Below, in pieces: positions 15,744 through 18,739 of a DNA stretch of 18,739 bases. Origin of the DNA: JAGVPT01 sp035505655 (lineage in GTDB: Bacteria > Bacteroidota > Ignavibacteria > UBA10030 > UBA8401). A program made the position numbers and the translations under genes. Under the pieces are notes generated by a model. The model ran no database searches. It saw only the letters and a program-made list of their open reading frames with translations, and was not told the origin of the DNA. The stretch spans positions 1-18,739 of the forward strand of contig DATJQP010000095.1 in the NCBI GenBank assembly GCA_035505655.1, in the 5' to 3' direction. Every line of letters begins with the position of its first letter. Within the stretch, counting starts at the first letter, position 1.

Positions 15744-15959
15744 ATGACACGCGTCGAACAACACAAGCTCATCGATGAATTGAGGGATTTTGCCCCGCTC
15801 ATGAGAGGGAAGGATTCCTTCGATTTCGAGATGTTCATCAAGAGAGACAAGGACGACGAGGAACTCGACCAGTTGTCGCAGCAGAGGCTCGAACAACTTC
15901 TCCTGACGTACCGGGCGATGAAACCTCCCCGCAAGGTGAAAAACCCGTTCGAGAAGTAG
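15744..15959 (+). CDS. Small charged protein of unknown function
   Basis: A 71-residue soluble protein, rich in Asp, Glu, Lys, Arg and Leu, with no cysteine and no membrane segment. The middle (residues 31-58) is predicted to be a charged helix with leucines at repeating intervals (DEELDQLSQQRLEQLLLTY), and the tail is basic and proline-rich (KPPRKVKNPFEK). The start is well supported by GGAGAGG four bases before the ATG. It follows phosphofructokinase by 51 bp in the same direction, so it may share its transcript. I do not recognise a family; a small partner or structural protein is possible, but no function can be given. Confidence 0.75.
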   Translation: MTRVEQHKLIDELRDFAPLMRGKDSFDFEMFIKRDKDDEELDQLSQQRLEQLLLTYRAMKPPRKVKNPFEK

Positions 15960-16066
15960 GCCGACCGCAGGATTACGTGGCCGCGCCATTTTCTTCCTTC
16001 AGTTCAATCCTCAGAGGTATGGGGCAACTTCTCACTTCACCATCCCACGACAATCAGTGATTTGTC

Positions 16067-17038
16067 ATGAAATACCGTCCGCTTGGAAAAACGGGGATCA
16101 GTGTCTCTGAAATAGGGTTCGGCGCCTGGGGGATCGGCGGAGAAATGTGGCAAGGGTCGGTCGATGCGCGATCGCTCGAAGCTCTTCAAAAGGCGTCCGA
16201 TCTCGGGGTCACACTCTTCGATACCGCGCTCGCGTACGGCGAGGGGCACAGCGAGCAACTTGTGGGGAAACTTCTGAAAAGGAATTCTCAGAAGCTCTTC
16301 ATTGCGACGAAGATCCCTCCGAAAAACCGTCAGTGGCCCGCGAAGGGAGGCGTTCCGTTTCGGGAAACTTTTCCGAAAGAGCATATCATCGAGTGCACTC
16401 ACCGGAGCCTGAAGAATCTCCGTGTCGATTCTCTGGACCTGCAACAGCTTCATGTCTGGAGCGATGAGTGGGTTGAAGCGGAAGAGATATGGGAGGCAGT
16501 CCACACCCTCAAATCCCAGGGGAAGATCAAGGCCTTCGGAATTTCGATCAACGATCATCAGCCGGCCTCAGTCCTTAAGGCGGCGAAGACCGGGCTCGTC
16601 GATACGTTCCAGATGATCTACAACATCTTCGACCAGTCGCCGGAGGAAGAGCTCCTGCCGTTCTGCCGCGCCAACGGCATCGGCGTGATCGTCCGGGTGC
16701 CATTTGACGAAGGAGGGCTCACCGGGCGAATCCGTCCGGACACGACGTTTCCTCCGCATGATTGGAGGAACGGATATTTTCGGGGAGAACGAAAACAGCA
16801 GGTGTTTGAGAGGGTTGAAAAACTCAAACCGTTGCTTGGTGCGGAGGCGAAGACTCTCGCCGAACTTTCTTTGCGTTTCATTTTGTCTCATCCGGCCGTC
16901 TCAACAGTGATCCCCGGAATGAGGAGCGTCGCGAATGTCGAACTGAACACTGCCGTGTCGGACGGTCGTGCGCTTTCCCCGAAACTTCTCAAAGAACTAA
17001 AGAAACATAAATGGCTTCGTAACTTCTACAGCGATTAG
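16067..17038 (+). CDS. Aldo/keto reductase
   Basis: A 323-residue NADPH-dependent oxidoreductase of the usual AKR length. It starts with the family pattern MKYRPLGKTGISVSEIGFGAW. The complete catalytic tetrad is present: Asp52 and Tyr57 in FDTALAYG, Lys82 in ATKIPP, and His129 in LQQLHVW. The C-terminal region contains the nucleotide-binding signature near LRFILSHPAVSTVIPGMRS. The sequence is of the bacterial subgroup with similarity to YhdN/Tas-type reductases; the substrate (an aldehyde or ketone, possibly a sugar) is not known. It lies 107 bp after the 71-residue gene, without a clear Shine-Dalgarno, and is cytoplasmic. There is no sign that it belongs to the glycan locus rather than to general metabolism. 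Confidence 0.93.
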   Translation: MKYRPLGKTGISVSEIGFGAWGIGGEMWQGSVDARSLEALQKASDLGVTLFDTALAYGEGHSEQLVGKLLKRNSQKLFIATKIPPKNRQWPAKGGVPFRETFPKEHIIECTHRSLKNLRVDSLDLQQLHVWSDEWVEAEEIWEAVHTLKSQGKIKAFGISINDHQPASVLKAAKTGLVDTFQMIYNIFDQSPEEELLPFCRANGIGVIVRVPFDEGGLTGRIRPDTTFPPHDWRNGYFRGERKQQVFERVEKLKPLLGAEAKTLAELSLRFILSHPAVSTVIPGMRSVANVELNTAVSDGRALSPKLLKELKKHKWLRNFYSD

Positions 17039-17127
17039 GGAGCGATTCTTCGGTACCGGGTGCCGCGTGCGGCCGGCTCCTGCCCTTCACATTGACTTCT
17101 CTCATAGTTCGGAACGCAATTCACAAT

Positions 17128-17159
17128 TTCGGATAACGGGCCCGTGGCCCGGAACCGAA
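17128..17159. repeat. Nested imperfect palindrome
   Basis: TTCGG (17128-17132) and CCGAA (17155-17159) enclose CGGGCC (17137-17142)/GGCCCG (17146-17151) with a three-base loop. It lies 90 bp past the aldo/keto reductase stop. No T-tract follows, so it is a transcript-end stem or a protein-binding site rather than a classic terminator. Confidence 0.4.
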
Positions 17160-17252
17160 GTGGCGAATCTGCTCACATCTCGCGGTATCCTTCTTCCATT
17201 TCCACGATTTTCCGCTGGCATACTGTTTGCGCCACCATGGGCAACACATCTT

Positions 17253-17265
17253 CCCGCACGGCGGG
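17253..17265 (+). promoter_or_regulatory. Short hairpin upstream of the small membrane gene
   Basis: CCCGC (17253-17257) and GCGGG (17261-17265) flank ACG, with TTTTT nine bases farther on and the ribosome binding site of the next gene soon after. It may be a weak terminator of upstream reading or a leader stem; the support is limited. Confidence 0.25.
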
Positions 17266-17295
17266 ATCAACTTTTTGCGCTTCAGGAGGAGCACC

Positions 17296-17583
17296 ATGTT
17301 GGATTTCAGCGACCCAAAGACTCTCTGGCTCATTATTGTGAATATCGCGCTCGGCGTAACGACACTCGCCTGCTGCATCGTCGTCGGCAGAAAAGCGTAC
17401 CTCGACATGAAGTCTCGTCATCCGCACCATGCCAATGTTCCAACAGACGATCACGCATTCAGCACGCCTGGGCTCGGCGTCACGATGGCGGACGGCGGAC
17501 AGCGTCTCGATTTCCTGTTTGAAGGATCGAGTAACGACGTCTACGCCATGGAGGACGAAAACATTTTCCGCTCTGAGAACTAG
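17296..17583 (+). CDS. Small single-pass membrane protein of unknown function
   Basis: A 95-residue protein. An open frame extends upstream to 17227, but the ATG at 17296 is preceded by a near-perfect AGGAGGA at a five-base spacing, so this start is chosen. A short N-terminal segment leads to one hydrophobic membrane helix at about 9-30 (TLWLIIVNIALGVTTLACCIVV, with two adjacent cysteines at its end), then a basic stretch (GRKAYLDMKSRHPHH) that would face the cytoplasm, then a soluble tail of about 50 residues (to 95) rich in Asp, Glu and Gly. I recognise no family. It is followed by a strong hairpin and is likely transcribed alone or with the aldo/keto reductase. Confidence 0.75.
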   Translation: MLDFSDPKTLWLIIVNIALGVTTLACCIVVGRKAYLDMKSRHPHHANVPTDDHAFSTPGLGVTMADGGQRLDFLFEGSSNDVYAMEDENIFRSEN

Positions 17584-17594
17584 GAGACACCAAA

Positions 17595-17626
17595 CCGGCC
17601 GCCGGATGATTCCATCCGGCGACCGG
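17595..17626 (+). terminator. Strong hairpin after the small membrane protein gene
   Basis: CGCCGGATG (17600-17608) pairs perfectly with CATCCGGCG (17613-17621) around the loop ATTC; after one mismatch, CCGG pairs with CCGG outside. It begins 12 bp past the stop codon, the position of a terminator, but no U-tract follows, so it may act through stability or with Rho. Confidence 0.55.
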
Positions 17627-17760
17627 CCTGCTCTCGATTCCCACCGATCGCTATCGACATTTCCCCGCGCCCACTCAGGCTATCCGTTTTCGTTCGGGAA
17701 GGGGAGAACTTTGTCCTCTCGTCCCTTTGTATTTTTTCACGGATTTCCATACATTACTAC

Positions 17761-18090
17761 GTGCTTCCCCTTCGAATTGAGCAAAGATCCCCCTCGGAAT
17801 TGTCGATCCTATGGGATGACCGCCACGAGGGATGGACAAGCCTGCGTACACTCAGGCAGTCGTGCCCCTGCGCTTCCTGCAGGATTGAAAGAGAAGAAAA
17901 GGGAACGCCTCTTCTCACGATTCTGAAGCCGGGAGAATTTCAGGCGAAGACGATCGAGCCGGTCGGTCAGTACGCAGTGAAGGTGCAATGGGGGGATGGG
18001 CACGCTTCAGGAATTTACACTTATGAATTATTGAGGAGCCTTTGCGAGTGCCCGAAATGTTCGGCCTCCTCTCCGGGTGCTGCGCAATGA
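17761..18090 (+). CDS. DUF971 domain protein
   Basis: A 109-residue protein matching the DUF971 domain, related to the N-terminal zinc-binding domain of gamma-butyrobetaine hydroxylase. It has the usual pattern: LSILWDD at 14-20, LRQSCPCASC at 31-40, the QYAVKVQWGDGHASGIYTYE block at 70-89. Cys35, Cys37, Cys40 and His81 are the probable zinc ligands by comparison with the hydroxylase domain. A second cluster (Cys95, Cys97, Cys100 in CECPKC) lies near the C-terminus. Stand-alone members have been connected to iron-sulfur cluster or oxygenase biology, but the role here is not known. The only usable start is GTG at 17761; no Shine-Dalgarno is visible, and a TTGTAT-17-TACATT promoter (17727-17755) would put the transcript start very near it, so leaderless translation is possible. 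Confidence 0.85.
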   Translation: MLPLRIEQRSPSELSILWDDRHEGWTSLRTLRQSCPCASCRIEREEKGTPLLTILKPGEFQAKTIEPVGQYAVKVQWGDGHASGIYTYELLRSLCECPKCSASSPGAAQ

Positions 18091-18155
18091 CGATCTGTTC
18101 GTCGCTCTTCCCGAGTCCTCTTTATCTCGCAGGATCACTCTTTATGGGAGCTTCA

Positions 18156-18739
18156 ATGTTCAAATTCTCCGGATTCTTTTTCTTGCTTGTCGGCCTGCTC
18201 ATTACCGTCTCCCGCGCCACCGCAGGCGGGGAGGGTGCCGACATCTTCCCTTACCCGGTGACGAAAACTGTTCTCGACAACGGTCTCACGATTCTCACGG
18301 TCCCGTACGACAGCCCGGGGCTCCTCGCTTACTATACCGTCGTCAGGGCCGGATCGAGGAACGAGGTGGAAGCGGGCCATTCGGGATTTGCTCATTTCTT
18401 TGAACACTGCATGTTCCGGGGAACGGCGAAATACCCCGCCGACAAGTACAACGACATCCTGAAGCGACTCGGGGCCGATTCCAACGCCTTCACCACGGAC
18501 GATTGGACCTGCTATCATATCGTCGCGAGTTCGGACGCCCTCGAGACGATTGCCGACATCGAAAGCGACCGATTCATGCGGCTGAAATACTCAGAGGAAG
18601 CCTTCAAGACAGAAGCGGGCGCCATTCTTGGGGAGTACAACAAGAACTTCTCGGTGCCGTTTCAATCGATGTACGAATCACTCCAGAACGCCGCCTTCAC
18701 GACGCACACGTACAAGCATACGACGATGGGCTTCCTGGC
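18156..18739 (+). CDS. M16 family zinc protease, partial (3' end outside window)
   Basis: The first 194 codons of an M16 (insulinase/pitrilysin-type) peptidase; the window ends in the N-terminal catalytic domain. The ATG at 18156 is preceded by GGGAG at a five-base spacing. Residues 1-24 are a signal peptide, so the enzyme is exported, probably periplasmic. The inverted zinc motif HFFEH is at 80-84, with Glu83 as catalytic base; the third ligand is Glu160 (GAILGEYNK), 76 residues after His84, the spacing known for the family. This is therefore the active half; many bacterial M16 systems add a second inactive domain or partner downstream. It starts 65 bp after the DUF971 gene in the same direction and could be co-transcribed. 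Confidence 0.92.
   Translation, partial: MFKFSGFFFLLVGLLITVSRATAGGEGADIFPYPVTKTVLDNGLTILTVPYDSPGLLAYYTVVRAGSRNEVEAGHSGFAHFFEHCMFRGTAKYPADKYNDILKRLGADSNAFTTDDWTCYHIVASSDALETIADIESDRFMRLKYSEEAFKTEAGAILGEYNKNFSVPFQSMYESLQNAAFTTHTYKHTTMGFL

Noticed and set aside
14574..15989. 471-codon minus-strand open frame over phosphofructokinase
   Set aside because: Antisense shadow of a clear enzyme gene; rich in Arg, Asp, Gly and Pro without domain order.
1..18739. CRISPR array, tRNA/rRNA gene, transposase or insertion sequence
   Set aside because: Scanned by eye for regularly spaced repeats, tRNA-like cloverleaf ends, and transposase motifs on both strands; none seen. The only recombinase is IntI.

Overview
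The window looks like a stretch of bacterial chromosome of moderately high G+C (mid-50s percent by eye). Shine-Dalgarno motifs of GGAG/AAGGA type precede most genes. The gene content (a group III phosphofructokinase with a PKTIDND motif, a stand-alone DUF971 protein, an M16 protease with a signal peptide, secreted GH2 and GH31 enzymes) and one possible TTTG-N19-xAnnTTTG promoter suggest the Bacteroidota/Ignavibacteria side of the tree. This is an inference; no rRNA or other marker gene is present.

Layout. (1) Positions 1-5381: eight genes, all on the minus strand, mostly small and membrane-related and separated by 70-240 bp gaps: a cut-off membrane protein, a PEMT/ICMT-like membrane methyltransferase, a small membrane protein, a secreted CE1-like esterase, another small membrane protein, a C_GCAxxG_C_C redox-type protein, an HELGH membrane protein (M50-like), and a membrane-anchored CPFC thioredoxin-fold protein. 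(2) Positions 5775-6734, plus strand: a complete integron integrase (IntI) with all catalytic residues and the IntI-specific insertion. It is divergent from the block on its left, the orientation an integron has relative to its cassettes. Only one attC-like imperfect palindrome (3448-3507) was found and no consensus attI, so this is best read as a solitary intI with a possible relic array. (3) Positions 6831-14285: a glycan-degradation locus. A 1203-residue exported GH2 exo-beta-glycosidase with two discoidin-like domains (minus strand) is divergent from a Gfo/Idh/MocA dehydrogenase and a GH31 alpha-glucosidase-type enzyme (plus strand). The 329 bp divergent region holds a cluster of overlapping dyads that could be an operator. 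(4) Positions 14589-18739, plus strand: housekeeping-type genes, namely 6-phosphofructokinase, a 71-residue unknown, an aldo/keto reductase, a small single-pass membrane protein, a DUF971 protein, and the start of an M16 zinc protease that runs off the end.

How the parts may work together. GH2 and GH31 would release monosaccharides from an extracellular or periplasmic glycan. The Gfo/Idh/MocA enzyme would oxidise or reduce a released sugar. Phosphofructokinase feeds glycolysis but lies after a 303 bp gap and is probably a separate unit. The left block shows no common pathway; its assortment of unrelated small genes next to intI is the most unusual part of the window. No CRISPR array, tRNA, rRNA or insertion sequence was recognised.
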